64,000 nucleotides of DNA, from NCBI GenBank assembly GCA_017468425.1, contig JAFUIO010000002.1, positions 40,911-104,910 on the forward strand, written 5' to 3'. The notes under the pieces were generated by a model. That model did no database searches, was not told where the DNA came from, and saw only the letters and a program-made list of their open reading frames with translations. This DNA is from Clostridia bacterium (GTDB lineage: Bacteria > Bacillota > Clostridia > Oscillospirales > Acutalibacteraceae). Below are positions 19,601 through 27,863 of the stretch, piece after piece; position 1 is the stretch's first letter; each line of letters opens with the position of its first letter. Both the position numbers and the translations under genes were made by a program.

Positions 19601-22600
19601 CTATCGGCTCTGAAACAACACTTTATGCAAGGCTCAGCGAAGAATATGCCTCACTTCCATACGGTAGTGAAAACAACAGACGTGATGCAGTTGCAGCAGG
19701 CGGCTTCAGCCTTATGGAAACTGCAAAAGATGCAGAGGGCAACCCTGTAAGCTGTATCGAACTGATAGGCGACCCGTCACAGACAGAAAATATCGGTGAA
19801 TTTGAAATCACAGTTAAGCCTACAGACTACGGTGCAGAAATGCTCGTTGCAGAATATTCCTGCGGTCTTAAAACAACTGCACAGATTATTTCTGTTGAAA
19901 TTGAAGGTGACGGCTCTGAAGGAAATCCATTCCTTATCAGCACACCTACACAGCTTCGCGTTGTAGCTTACCTTACAGTAGGTAACTACCACTTCAGACA
20001 GATTAACGATATCGACCTTTCAAATTCTTATGCTGCAACAGGTACAAATACAGACAAGTTTATCCACAACAACGGTGTTAAATTCTACGCTCCTATCGGT
20101 ACTGAAACAGCACCTTTCGACGGTGTATATGACGGTCAGGGTTATAAGATTGAAGGCGTTAAATCTGAACGCGGTAACGAAAACAATATCGGCGTATTCG
20201 GTGTTGTAGCACAGAATGGTACACTCGTTCCTACAATCAAAAACCTTCACGTAGAGCTTCTTGCTCCCGACCAGAAGGTAAACGGTATTCTCGGTAATGA
20301 AAATGTGGGCGGTATCGCAGGTAAGATTTCTAACGCAGTTATTGAAAACTGTTCAGTAACAGTAGGTACTTTAACAGGTAAACAGAATGTGGGCGGTATT
20401 GTCGGTCACTTCACAAGTTCAAGAATCATCAACTGCTTCACTCAGTCTGATGTAAATGCAATAAATACTGAACTTGCACCTTACGCAGGCGGTATCGTAG
20501 GTTATGTAGCAGATGCAGTGAACTTTGAATCAACTACGATTTCAGGTTGCTTCGCATCAGGCAGTATCTACGCATCATCTATGAATGCAAACGATGACAC
20601 TTCAAATGCGGCAGGTATCGTATCTTACCTTGCAAACTCTACAGACCTTGTAATTGATAACTGTCTCTTCACAGGTACAACCTCAAGCGGTTACGGTATT
20701 GTAGGTAGTAACAACTATCTTAAGTTTATTATGACAATGTCTGACTGTATCGATGCAGGTCAGAACGTTGCAATGGCAAATGATAAATTCACAAAGATTT
20801 CTACAGCGGTTGCTTCTTCCACAACTCTTGGTACAGGAACAATCACGAAGTCAAACCTCTACTACGACAGTGCGCTTCTTAAAGTGAACACAGATGTAGA
20901 TGAAGCAGGTAAAGAAAATCTTGCTAAAATCACAGGTAAGCCTACATCAGAGCTTATCAATGTTTCAATGGGTGAGGGATGGACATCAATTGCAGGACAT
21001 TATCCTGTACCAACAGTTTCAGAAATTACTGTTACAACTTATGATGAAAATTATAATGTAACAAATACAGAAACAAAGGTTGACCCGTATTCAGATGCTT
21101 ATGCTAAATTCTTGTCAGCACCTATCCAGACAAGTGAAGCTGAAGAAGAAAGCGACATCACTAAAGTTGCTTACGGTCAGGGACTTGTATATCCTGTAAC
21201 ACTTCTCACAAAAATTGGCGAAGATAAAGTAACTTATTCTTCCTCAATCTTTGATACAACAGACACAGTAGCATATCCCGAAGGCTTCGACACAGCTCTT
21301 TACGGTAACCGTACATCACAAGAGGTTGAAGTTGAAGGCGAAGACGGTACAAAGACAACAGAAACAATTGTAACAGATAACAAAAACGTTGACCTTCTCT
21401 TCGGTGACAATGCAGAAACAGGCAAAACAACAGTTTACAGAAACATCTTTGATACAACAAAGGGTATAGCAGAAAGAGGAAACTTTGATACTAAACCCAC
21501 AAAGAACACATATGTCAATGCAGGTGCTGCATCAGGCGGTGTATTCTCAAACAAAGAAGCATATTACAATGCACAGACTCCTGTAATATTTGCAACTGCA
21601 AAAATCAATGGTGTGGATGTACAGAGAGATATTAAGCTTGCTCTCAGCCAGGGTACAACTTACTGTATCGCAACTCAGCGTCAGCTTTATGCTCTCGGTA
21701 AGGCAGATTATGAACTTGTAGAAGGTACCAAGTTCTCAAATTACTATGGCTCTACTTATAACTACAAGCTTATTACTGACATTGACTGTGGCGATAACAC
21801 AACATTGTTCACACCTATCGGTCTTGATGCAATAGCTGACGGCGGTTACACAGGCCAGTTTGATGGTTCAGGCCATACAATCAAAAACCTTAAGATTGAA
21901 CAGACCGGCAAAGATTATGTTGGTATGTTTGCAATGGTTTCTAAAAACTGGAACAGCCCATATGACCCCTGCGTGAAAAACCTTACTCTTGAAACCCCCA
22001 CAATTGTGGCAACAGGCACAGTTTCGGGCGGTCAGCAGACAGGCGGTAACTACGTAGGTGCACTTATAGGTCACGTTAAGGGCAGTGGATATACTGTTAT
22101 TGAAAAATGTCATGTAATCGGTTATGCAGAATATGACGAAAAGGGTAATATTCTTCCGGAAACAGTCAAAGGTTCAGTAACAGGTAACGGCTCTTATGTA
22201 GGCGGTCTCATCGGTAAAGTTGATTATCCTAATTATATAGATGCAACCGGTACGGACGCAGGTACTATCGTAAGAAGCTGTAGTTCATCAGTGCTTGTTT
22301 CAGGCTCAAGAGATGCTGTCGGTGGTCTTATCGGTGATTCAGCAGCAACAGTAGAATCTTGTTACGCAACAGGTAATGTTGTTTGTGATAATATCTACAA
22401 CACCCAGAATAATGAAAGAGTATTCGGTGTTGGCGGTCTTATCGGTATCATGTCAAATGGTACTGTAAACCAGTCTTTCGCATCAGGTAACGTTGAAGTT
22501 AAGAAATTCACTACAGGCAATAACGCATTCGTTAACGGTGACCTGGGTATCGGCGGTTTCGTCGGTGTTGTGAAAGAAATGAAAGACCCTGTTTCACAGG

Positions 22601-25600
22601 CTGAAATAACAGCCGATGTAATCACAGAATGCTTCAGTGGCGGTAACGTTAAATTCGGTACTGAAAACAGCACTTCAGCAATCAATCCTAATAATGGTAA
22701 AACTACTATTGTTGGCATTGGTGGTTTCAGCGGCATCAACCGTGAAGGAATTGCTCATGCATATTCTTCAGCTGCAGTTAATGCAACATTCGGAGCTATA
22801 TATGCAAGAAGCAATAGTGCAGCATACGGTGTAGGTATCGGCGGTGTTGCAGGTGTGGCACTGGGTAATGTTGAAGATGTTTATTCTTCAGGTTCAGTTG
22901 CTCCTGCTTATGCATCAATTGATTCAACAAACAATCCCAAAAACTGCTACTTCGGAAAAGGTGGTACAGTCGGTACTAAGATGGATTCAGATGCAACAGT
23001 AAGATACTGTTACTACGATAGCTGGACTAATACTGACCCCACACTTACATCAATCGGCGGTCAGACAAATAATCAGGAAGCAAGAGGTCTTACAACACTT
23101 GAACTCACAAGTGGTAAGAAACCCGCAAACACAACATTCTCTGATTATTGGGGCTTCACACCAAATGCTTATCCTTATCTGAAAACACTTCTTGCAGAAG
23201 ATTCAGATTACTATATTATGACTAACTCAATCCTTTCTGTTGTTTGCGTAAACGTTGCATACGATGACGTTTCAGCAAAAACAGGCGCAGGTATCACTCA
23301 GGCTCTTACAGTTCCGTCAGAGTTCAAGTATACAGACGAAGACTTTGAAGAACATGTATACCAGCTTGACTGGGCAGGTGCAACACTTTCAGGTAACCTT
23401 GCTGCTATCAAGAGAACACGTAACACTCGTGAATATGTTGACGTTGTGGCACAGGTTAAGGGTTACGAACAGTATGCAACACGTGTTTACAGCCGTCTCT
23501 GCGCAGATATGAAGGGTACATTCGAACAGCCCTATCTTATCGGTAACGAAGCAGACCTTGATCATATGAATATGACTGCTGATGAACTTGCAGCAGCAAA
23601 GGGTGCTTACACAGGCTTCTATGACCAGTGGGCAACACCACTCGGTGACGGTAATGAGCAAGTTGCAGGCACAGTTTATTATCAGCTTATGTCAAATATC
23701 GAAGTTGACGAAACTGTACGCAAGATTCCCAATGCTCCTGCTTCTTACACTTACGAAATAACAGTTTCAGATGCAGAAGGTAACACAACAACTGAGAATA
23801 AGACCTTTAATTATAAGGGCTTTGTTCTCAAGGGTAATGGTTACTCAATCAAGAATGTAAACACAACAGGTTATTACTTCGATACAATTGATGAGAATTC
23901 AATGATCAGCAACATAATCTTTGAAAACTTTACATTCACAGGTTCTGGCTCAGCAATTGTAAAAACAAACAAAGGTCTCCTTCAGGATGTTTATGTTAAG
24001 TCCACAATAGGTGATGGCACTGCAGATATTTCTGATGCAGCAGGTCTTGTATATACAAATGATGTATCTGATTCACAGATGGTTGTTTATGAGAATGAAG
24101 ATGGAAAACCTGTTGAAAAACCTGTTTATGATCACAAGGGTAATCCCGTAATGTGTGGTACAATCGATGGTTGTATGGTAGATGCTACAATCAAGGGTGC
24201 TTTGAGCAACGTCGGTGTAATGGCAGTTACAAACAACGGTACAATCAAAAACTCAGGTACTGCAGGTACACTTGATACATCAACAGGTGGTACAATTTCC
24301 GGAATCGGTGCATTTGTTGTAAACAACAACAAAACAGTTGAAGATTCATTCTCAATGGCAGACGTAAATGTTCTTGCCGCTGCAAATGCAGTTGTAAAAC
24401 ATATTTCAGGTTTTGCAGCAATCAACAATGGCACAATGGACGGTGTATACACAAGGTCAGCGGTTTCATTCGCAAACACTCCTGCAGATACACTTACAGT
24501 TGGTTCACTTGTTGGTGAAATCACAAGCACAGAAGCAGAGCCTATAACAAACGCTTACGCGGCAGGTCTTCTCGGTTACTTTAACGGAGCACAGGATTCA
24601 ATCCTCTTCGGTACAGTACCACCTGAGATGAACAAACTTTCAAGTGTTTATGTTGATAAATCACTTGCAGGTGAAAAATCAGCAAACAGCTATAAATATT
24701 CTGAATCACTTTCAGGCATTATGAGCATGCAGTTTATGCCCGATGCTATGAAGTATGATGCAACGAATAACCCTGAAGGTACATTTGTTGCAGGTGATGC
24801 AGATAAACTTACACTTCCCCAGCTTACAGCAATCAAGAATGCTGAAAACCATCAGGTTGTTGATTCAGACGGTAACCTTATCTATGTTGATACTTCTGTA
24901 ACAGATAAAGTTGTTACTTACACAGTCTTCACAGAAACAGTTGTTGAAGGTGAGGGTGAGGACGCAGAAACAGTATCTGTAAGAAAGTACAGATGTTCAG
25001 ACGGTAATGTTTACTTCGCAGACGGAAGTGACAACGTAACTGATGAAAACGGAAATATAATTGTTCCCGTTGAAAACCTTAAACTTCAGTATGCAATTTA
25101 CCTTGAAGGAAAGACAATCATCAGAAACTACGATGTAATCAGAGCTTACTCACAGATTTCATCAATGACAATCAAAACCGGTCAGAGCCAGTATGCAGAC
25201 AGACTTGCACCTAACTCATCAAGTCTGGGTCTCAATTCAACAGTAAGTAAAGTTGATGGTGTTCAGTTTAACCCTGTATCAAGTAATAATATTGTTGGTA
25301 TCAACAACGGAACTGATATATTGTATACAAACGATACAACAGGTTCTGAAACAGTTAAAGTTACCAATAATAACAAGATCAAACTTTCACGTGGTATGGA
25401 AATTCAGCCCACACTTTATATCGATGTTGCGGTAAGCGAAGCAGCAAAAGATCAGCTTAACCCCAACTTCTTAAGCGGTGTAGGTACAAAAGATAAGCCT
25501 TACGTAATCAGTAACGCAGATTCTCTTACATCACTCCATTACTACGGCACAGAAAGTTCTCTCTACTTTGTTCTCGGTAACGATATTGATATGAGTAAAG

Positions 25601-27105
25601 TTACAGACTTCCAGATTCACCACTTCACAGCTCATCTCAATGACCCTGAATCACTCGGTGAAGATACTCACCAGTACGCAATTCAGAACTTCACTTCAAC
25701 AGAAGGCCACGGCGGTCTCTTCGGTACAATCGAAGACGGTGCAGTAGTCAATAACGTTGCTCTCACAGCAACAATTGAAGGTAGTGAAAATAACACAGGT
25801 GCTCTTGCAAACATCATCAAGAATGCAACTGTTACAAACTGCGTAGTTTCTGCAACTGTAACTTCAACTGCAACAGCTGATGAATACGGTGCTCCTGCAA
25901 CAGGTATCCTGGCAGGTAGAGTAAACGAAAACGCAACAATCAGCGGCATCGTTACTACAGGTAACGTAACTGCTTCTGCAGGCGTAGCAGGTGGCGTAAT
26001 CGGCTCAGCTCATCAGGCTGCAATCAGCGAAGTTCTTTCAACTGCAAACGTAGGTTCAGGTGAAAAAATAACAAGTGCAGGTATCGTAGGTGAAATGCTT
26101 GAAGGTGCAACACTTACAAACGCTCTTTACGGCGGCGTTGCACAGAGTAAGAAACCTATAGTCGGCACTTATGTTGACGAAACAGCAATTAATGAAGCTT
26201 ACTACGATAAGCAGACCAATAAGAACATCGAAGACGGTACAGTAATCGGCACAGGCAAATCAACAAAAGAATGTGAAAAACTTACTTTTGATGATACGTT
26301 TATGTATGTTGATGAAAATGGCGGTTACTATCCCGTACCTGTAACAATCGTAGATACAATCGGCATAGGTGTTGAAACATCTCACGAAGGTTATGGCTCA
26401 ACTGCAGCACTTGCAGCAGCAACAATGAACTTCTACTTAGGTTCAACCTATGGTCAGATTGGTTACTACACATCAATGCAGTTTATAAACATAGCTTCAG
26501 GTTCTGTAGTTACTGCAACTGAAGAAGGAAACGGCGGTTACTTCTCAATCGTTTCCGGCGACAAGGTTTATACAATCAAAACCGCTAAGTTTAACGAAGA
26601 AATGGATCCCGGAATCAGCTTCAGTCTTGAAAATGGCGCAGTTAGAATAGTTTATCCCGGTCTTGTAAGAAATGCTAACATCTCTTACACAATCGTAAAT
26701 GGTTCAGACCTTGATGCAACTAACAAAACTCTCGGCGTACTCTTCAAGAGTGTATCAGAAAAGGGAAGCACAGACGGTGTTCAGGTTCTTAACGATTTCA
26801 CAAAAGAAATTGGTGTTAAACAGACAAACATCGATGCTCTTGCAATTGCAAAAGAAGTTGATGGCTTCTATGTAGGTGAAATGTTACCTGATGGTTATGA
26901 ATACGTGATTACCGCAACTCTTGGCGGTCAGGAAATCCCGAGCGATAACATTCAGGTTGAAGAAGGCGTTTACGGCACATACATCAAACTTCCCGATGTA
27001 AAAGATGCAGAGGGCAACACAGCAACAGATGTTGAACTTACACTCACAATTGTCAAAGCAGACAGACCCTGGGGTGTAAACTCAATTAAAAACATTCTCT
27101 GGTAA
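10618..27105 (+). CDS. Giant GLUG-motif repeat surface protein, main part (about 5,500 residues)
   Basis: This is one uninterrupted frame of 5,495 codons from the first ATG. The frame is actually open from 10498, in register with the signal-peptide ORF at 9718. No good ribosome binding site precedes 10618, and this part has no signal peptide, so it is unlikely to be an independent gene. The protein consists of repeated GLUG-type motifs (VGGIVG, AGGIVG and similar), as found in bacterial adhesins and repetitive surface proteins. Longer modules recur about every 1.3-2.3 kb, each opening with a GxGTxxNPYxI-like motif followed by NDIDM...PIG...FDGxGxTI. I see openings near 12144, 13452, 15578, 17833, 19903, 21644, 23512 and 25474, plus one at 10348 in the upstream fragment. 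The C-terminus has no LPxTG motif, membrane helix or obvious anchor. It probably forms a long beta-solenoid adhesin or matrix protein. Confidence 0.8.
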   Translation: MNLTMNLSYFNSLSIFGYVNSASTITNLVVHNVSITNGYSNAQAAGVILKNEGNIDECRFSIIALDTTALTTKAESFYPDYTTLRTYSGTAIVVDNSGVIDYETNFDNTNVKLNMVENATIKTSRPYAGALVAQNRGKINKVRGVKLTIEGDTTKSTHVGGLVGTNATQRTSSATGMYYCEIQMDGRNSSVKGADKIGFLVGHNSGRIQRANVTGSFNTNAQASATKYDVLVTGASAAGGIVGDNTGDVQLCTATNVGAYFADATDGAIYGGIAGKSNYGIRNSIATGSTAGAGDANAITRYIGGIVGYGDTGNNFGVENCYALVKIIDSKAALGAIVGFNGDKAYKNNKIRNVFYSAIISSRPSPVSYGGAGVNEGDLQFSKAYAMSSYIHLITNGLDFGITKTKAQVSTSSFSFSGWGDATFNVKGNFSGPTNASYYTVTGLGTDTLTYELITDGLNDKTVFYYDVDITIPSSIGADKNGITLVNQPMELGMLNSSGTHTTSDYTSDGFIGTADKPIKLTTDEMNFLYYAPAAHFVLGSTQYVNDSFTAPSATFWGTINGNGNTIVYAIDKDLFKGIYGSRDDSLQNNNSATHKSDSSDEADVASNLANGVIRNLTIDFSPSGTATTVKLSSLFGNICNATLKNINVTFNCMAYGITFEPQEKETGLFAKAVYGNSYLYGCYVDNYYDEARGNSQLASMDTSYDTVSGFIGVIDAEKAIIDNCGADIPIFPKAQNMKNIGIFVGEIRSLDGGYIQNCYASGALIKSGGSFQTSSCNLFAGNISSGSSDTHIYNCYYSPSYLYTNSIYKDGITTGIKAGSFTGSCKAWSFQVKNASTQLWGDASLKVAASGGDSAALETINSIDRFDIAYYEANSLSLDNYFTAASSSETITFGANRKFSWSGRIMLSFTFTGDTNASASITARHNATGLVAKLTVFSSSDLEIDGDGYYLIKTPVDLYYLSDNQTKLVSGSTEYMYMSTNSKIRLGANIDMSGYTIEPIGTSAVFFKGEFDGAGYTISNLNFGPNNLDQALFGYVQGATIRRLNIDSANIVGASYTGAIVGTVYDYATIDTCKVTNSNISGQNHVGGIVGGINAKSGPQATQITNCTVENTTVTSTKPVKEHGYIGGIIGGTSMNSTEGCYAEITGCKVTSSTIESEAYGAGGVVGYAPDTNNKISSCEVTGTTVTSDEASNGVTYASLGAVAGAFGGSTLENCTVTSCRIIGECASGVVSRLINEAGTISTISGCTVTNSEIVAPNIAGGILAQVSAYATSSCYGDKVITGCKVLPCIDSETGKEISAVKAAVAGGIVGNVQQFSNKNLTVSDCTNLGTIETTGKKGSITDAAGGIVGRLSSALQTPGILIEGCLSQGTVKGNSNLGGIIGMNNGNAHTGANKLIKDCYVTTKFTSGNLAVVKGLAIGNVGYQAKTDSSALAENVVYSSLNTREALFGNIEETSGGFDMNKGADQTSGITVDFTTAASNTTTAGKRYLAHFANGVVGYYDGMMGTSNTVQLHTNLYIGSTSYINAMTTRTDLSYGGVNLGSQRLSGLQKTTAPRFSVGNLPSLTGTDGNAFAPPATSPFTTTASSSKILVGCGDKNGTADATYNKLTDVSIQTFDKKCNATVKTTYTGIINGETVSFDVGFNVVVNGEHAYDGDGTEYNPFLIYTAEDLLAIKQHHDNPSAKDDYKDNPEFYYEAYYCIMNDIDMTEELATENKSFAPIGTVDEPFKGKITTYHDEQMKISNLLINDPKQNADYAYNDSYIVTDAEGNKTVEYSDALGLFGYTAEGAEIYNLELENVNILSVPGTTNGFLGTKSGALVGVANDTIIQNVKVSGASSVAIEGSFGGRAGAVGGIVGQAGNNVVMTDVQVVGTDNESRATVKGQYCVGGIVGSSADTTGCSITNAYVENVNVTNLATSGVSIAGGIAGQYSGVITGSAEVKDDEGNIVTPATRVKVNNVSVLGTVVGGVVGSGNVTNLALGGCDLTIEDADVTNTIVEVTDTVRADANAGPNGIAGGILGQTKDSYHYYITDCTTDGNTTVTSGYCAGGIVGRAANRGKGQLQTETCLIISDCTTLAKVEQLNAPTTNTLTLSGTVRDKTGAGAVIGVIDGNALAMNEDTNAPQIQIKNVTAGGEISGTFNVGGVVGEFAVYQGKLNELTESIISDCIVSARITPLAAATERFGVIFGSIEGNTESSSSASGAAPNTKAPFPEFDSNGAVIEYAVKPFDKIFYSSYTAGTYNLYGLSEIKNYQDPVHGVFFDTIYDVNKVVYNFETDDGTVELPVSVVKDGYTANDPTASYQWFGESVYGFSAEFKDLLAANEGSGTPFGFSIAGKDFTLVEDGVQSANKEIFEVIPNDDGHLGVNLTKYPYKIKVKQFNTADLVFTYTNGLQIGIPVICGVNFEGEGTATNPILVSNEDIFYHIVKVLPSYSFVQTKEELDLSDKTKYPATSLAQLIPNFTGTYDGQGHTIKGFDVTIESSESPVGIFSKVSGVQYKVDEDGNQVLDENGEPIIIPNIQNVTFIGCSVSSGECDKGTGVAIGELADGATVSNLKVENSVATSKLGNVGGAIGTVTGASVADKITVTGGTVEAEKGSAGGAIGTVIEDTATVTSPVVKNTTVTSGSVDADGTYLGGTTEDIAGGIVAQAHGEIIGPESTETDADGNPIYPNAVEDVTVRALVAGGAVGAVYKTNIAEDASITHKLTLKDIRVSGAEVTAKSVDGTRATSGAGLLGFARAKTEVTLNNCYVNNKTKTETSSVASQGGVSYGAGAVANVDENVIKLELIDVESYAEVVSQEAGNDGTVYAASLVAYVNNAPEKLTFDGCVAGGKITGHAMKTFVGGAIGGFNVDNNPENDADEGNTENHDIDNEIKHPLFVNGVISAELECIDGHSNNVTLKSVHRIGKFIAKYGVNMFVEGNFPTMFQNNYYSTYPNDIAFFATESGEKGPLDAILAQTKSDDGADAFKNINVQENLAIADEFKSGWNSVAITKAIGSETTLYARLSEEYASLPYGSENNRRDAVAAGGFSLMETAKDAEGNPVSCIELIGDPSQTENIGEFEITVKPTDYGAEMLVAEYSCGLKTTAQIISVEIEGDGSEGNPFLISTPTQLRVVAYLTVGNYHFRQINDIDLSNSYAATGTNTDKFIHNNGVKFYAPIGTETAPFDGVYDGQGYKIEGVKSERGNENNIGVFGVVAQNGTLVPTIKNLHVELLAPDQKVNGILGNENVGGIAGKISNAVIENCSVTVGTLTGKQNVGGIVGHFTSSRIINCFTQSDVNAINTELAPYAGGIVGYVADAVNFESTTISGCFASGSIYASSMNANDDTSNAAGIVSYLANSTDLVIDNCLFTGTTSSGYGIVGSNNYLKFIMTMSDCIDAGQNVAMANDKFTKISTAVASSTTLGTGTITKSNLYYDSALLKVNTDVDEAGKENLAKITGKPTSELINVSMGEGWTSIAGHYPVPTVSEITVTTYDENYNVTNTETKVDPYSDAYAKFLSAPIQTSEAEEESDITKVAYGQGLVYPVTLLTKIGEDKVTYSSSIFDTTDTVAYPEGFDTALYGNRTSQEVEVEGEDGTKTTETIVTDNKNVDLLFGDNAETGKTTVYRNIFDTTKGIAERGNFDTKPTKNTYVNAGAASGGVFSNKEAYYNAQTPVIFATAKINGVDVQRDIKLALSQGTTYCIATQRQLYALGKADYELVEGTKFSNYYGSTYNYKLITDIDCGDNTTLFTPIGLDAIADGGYTGQFDGSGHTIKNLKIEQTGKDYVGMFAMVSKNWNSPYDPCVKNLTLETPTIVATGTVSGGQQTGGNYVGALIGHVKGSGYTVIEKCHVIGYAEYDEKGNILPETVKGSVTGNGSYVGGLIGKVDYPNYIDATGTDAGTIVRSCSSSVLVSGSRDAVGGLIGDSAATVESCYATGNVVCDNIYNTQNNERVFGVGGLIGIMSNGTVNQSFASGNVEVKKFTTGNNAFVNGDLGIGGFVGVVKEMKDPVSQAEITADVITECFSGGNVKFGTENSTSAINPNNGKTTIVGIGGFSGINREGIAHAYSSAAVNATFGAIYARSNSAAYGVGIGGVAGVALGNVEDVYSSGSVAPAYASIDSTNNPKNCYFGKGGTVGTKMDSDATVRYCYYDSWTNTDPTLTSIGGQTNNQEARGLTTLELTSGKKPANTTFSDYWGFTPNAYPYLKTLLAEDSDYYIMTNSILSVVCVNVAYDDVSAKTGAGITQALTVPSEFKYTDEDFEEHVYQLDWAGATLSGNLAAIKRTRNTREYVDVVAQVKGYEQYATRVYSRLCADMKGTFEQPYLIGNEADLDHMNMTADELAAAKGAYTGFYDQWATPLGDGNEQVAGTVYYQLMSNIEVDETVRKIPNAPASYTYEITVSDAEGNTTTENKTFNYKGFVLKGNGYSIKNVNTTGYYFDTIDENSMISNIIFENFTFTGSGSAIVKTNKGLLQDVYVKSTIGDGTADISDAAGLVYTNDVSDSQMVVYENEDGKPVEKPVYDHKGNPVMCGTIDGCMVDATIKGALSNVGVMAVTNNGTIKNSGTAGTLDTSTGGTISGIGAFVVNNNKTVEDSFSMADVNVLAAANAVVKHISGFAAINNGTMDGVYTRSAVSFANTPADTLTVGSLVGEITSTEAEPITNAYAAGLLGYFNGAQDSILFGTVPPEMNKLSSVYVDKSLAGEKSANSYKYSESLSGIMSMQFMPDAMKYDATNNPEGTFVAGDADKLTLPQLTAIKNAENHQVVDSDGNLIYVDTSVTDKVVTYTVFTETVVEGEGEDAETVSVRKYRCSDGNVYFADGSDNVTDENGNIIVPVENLKLQYAIYLEGKTIIRNYDVIRAYSQISSMTIKTGQSQYADRLAPNSSSLGLNSTVSKVDGVQFNPVSSNNIVGINNGTDILYTNDTTGSETVKVTNNNKIKLSRGMEIQPTLYIDVAVSEAAKDQLNPNFLSGVGTKDKPYVISNADSLTSLHYYGTESSLYFVLGNDIDMSKVTDFQIHHFTAHLNDPESLGEDTHQYAIQNFTSTEGHGGLFGTIEDGAVVNNVALTATIEGSENNTGALANIIKNATVTNCVVSATVTSTATADEYGAPATGILAGRVNENATISGIVTTGNVTASAGVAGGVIGSAHQAAISEVLSTANVGSGEKITSAGIVGEMLEGATLTNALYGGVAQSKKPIVGTYVDETAINEAYYDKQTNKNIEDGTVIGTGKSTKECEKLTFDDTFMYVDENGGYYPVPVTIVDTIGIGVETSHEGYGSTAALAAATMNFYLGSTYGQIGYYTSMQFINIASGSVVTATEEGNGGYFSIVSGDKVYTIKTAKFNEEMDPGISFSLENGAVRIVYPGLVRNANISYTIVNGSDLDATNKTLGVLFKSVSEKGSTDGVQVLNDFTKEIGVKQTNIDALAIAKEVDGFYVGEMLPDGYEYVITATLGGQEIPSDNIQVEEGVYGTYIKLPDVKDAEGNTATDVELTLTIVKADRPWGVNSIKNILW

Positions 27106-27126
27106 AAGAGAAAAGCAAAACTTAAA

Positions 27127-27156
27127 GCAGGGGAGAAGATAAAAATTCTCCCCTGC
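27127..27156. other. Stable intergenic hairpin after the giant gene
   Basis: GCAGGGGAGAA and TTCTCCCCTGC form a perfect 11-bp stem around an 8-nt loop. No T run follows on the + strand, so it is more likely an RNA-processing or 3'-stabilising element than a terminator. It may set expression of the downstream fibre genes relative to the giant gene. Confidence 0.6.
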
Positions 27157-27191
27157 AGAAAAAGAAAATTCAGCAAAGAGAGGTAAGTAAA

Positions 27192-27833
27192 ATGGCTAAG
27201 AAAAAAGAAAAAAACACTGCCAAAAGTCTTGCGATGGTTCTCATCACAGGCATAACATTGGTAGCGGCTACTCTTTGCTGGTTTGCAATTATGGACAGAA
27301 GTGTAGTAGAACCGATTAAAAGAGCGGAAGTTAAAAACGAATCATCAACATTCGCTAATATTTATTACGGTGCAGATGCAAGCAATAAAATAGCAATAAC
27401 TCCTGAAAGCATAAAACAATATATCAAGATTGAATCCAGAGAGATTATTCTCGAAAATATGTTCCCCGGTGCGGAATATACATACATGGCAGAATTTTCA
27501 AATGCAAGAAAAGATATGATAATCACACTCGATTTAAACGACATCGCAAATGTGACAGGTACTCTTACATCAAAAGTAAAATTAAACCGCAGAGTTACTC
27601 TGATGAGTGGTGTTAGCGGTGATAAAGAAACTACATCCACAGAACCGTCTTATAAACTCCAGGCTGGTGAGATACTTCTCAGCGACGAAAATACTTTTAC
27701 ATATAAAGTTCCTGCAGATGGCAGATACAGAGTTTATTTCTCTTTCAAAATAGATGAAACCGTAACAGTTGAAAACGGAAGAAATATGTCTATAAATATT
27801 GAAAACGTAGACGCAGTAATAAGTAATTCATAA
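27192..27833 (+). CDS. Secreted protein with SipW-type signal (TasA/camelysin-like, minor subunit)
   Basis: The 213-residue product has a Lys-rich start, a hydrophobic helix and ATLCWFAIMD, a variant of the SipW-class A-T-x-A-W-F signal. The mature part has alternating strands (YTYMAEFSNARKDMIITLDL, YRVYFSFKIDE), as expected of a beta-sandwich. GAGAGGT precedes the ATG. A SipW-type peptidase follows 30 nt downstream, which makes it the likely substrate. It shares the signal type but little obvious sequence with the subunit at 3723. No LPxTG anchor is present. It could be a fibre component or an accessory protein that tethers the giant repeat protein. Confidence 0.6.
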   Translation: MAKKKEKNTAKSLAMVLITGITLVAATLCWFAIMDRSVVEPIKRAEVKNESSTFANIYYGADASNKIAITPESIKQYIKIESREIILENMFPGAEYTYMAEFSNARKDMIITLDLNDIANVTGTLTSKVKLNRRVTLMSGVSGDKETTSTEPSYKLQAGEILLSDENTFTYKVPADGRYRVYFSFKIDETVTVENGRNMSINIENVDAVISNS

Positions 27834-27863
27834 CCAAGTAATTAAGAATTAAGTGATTAAACA

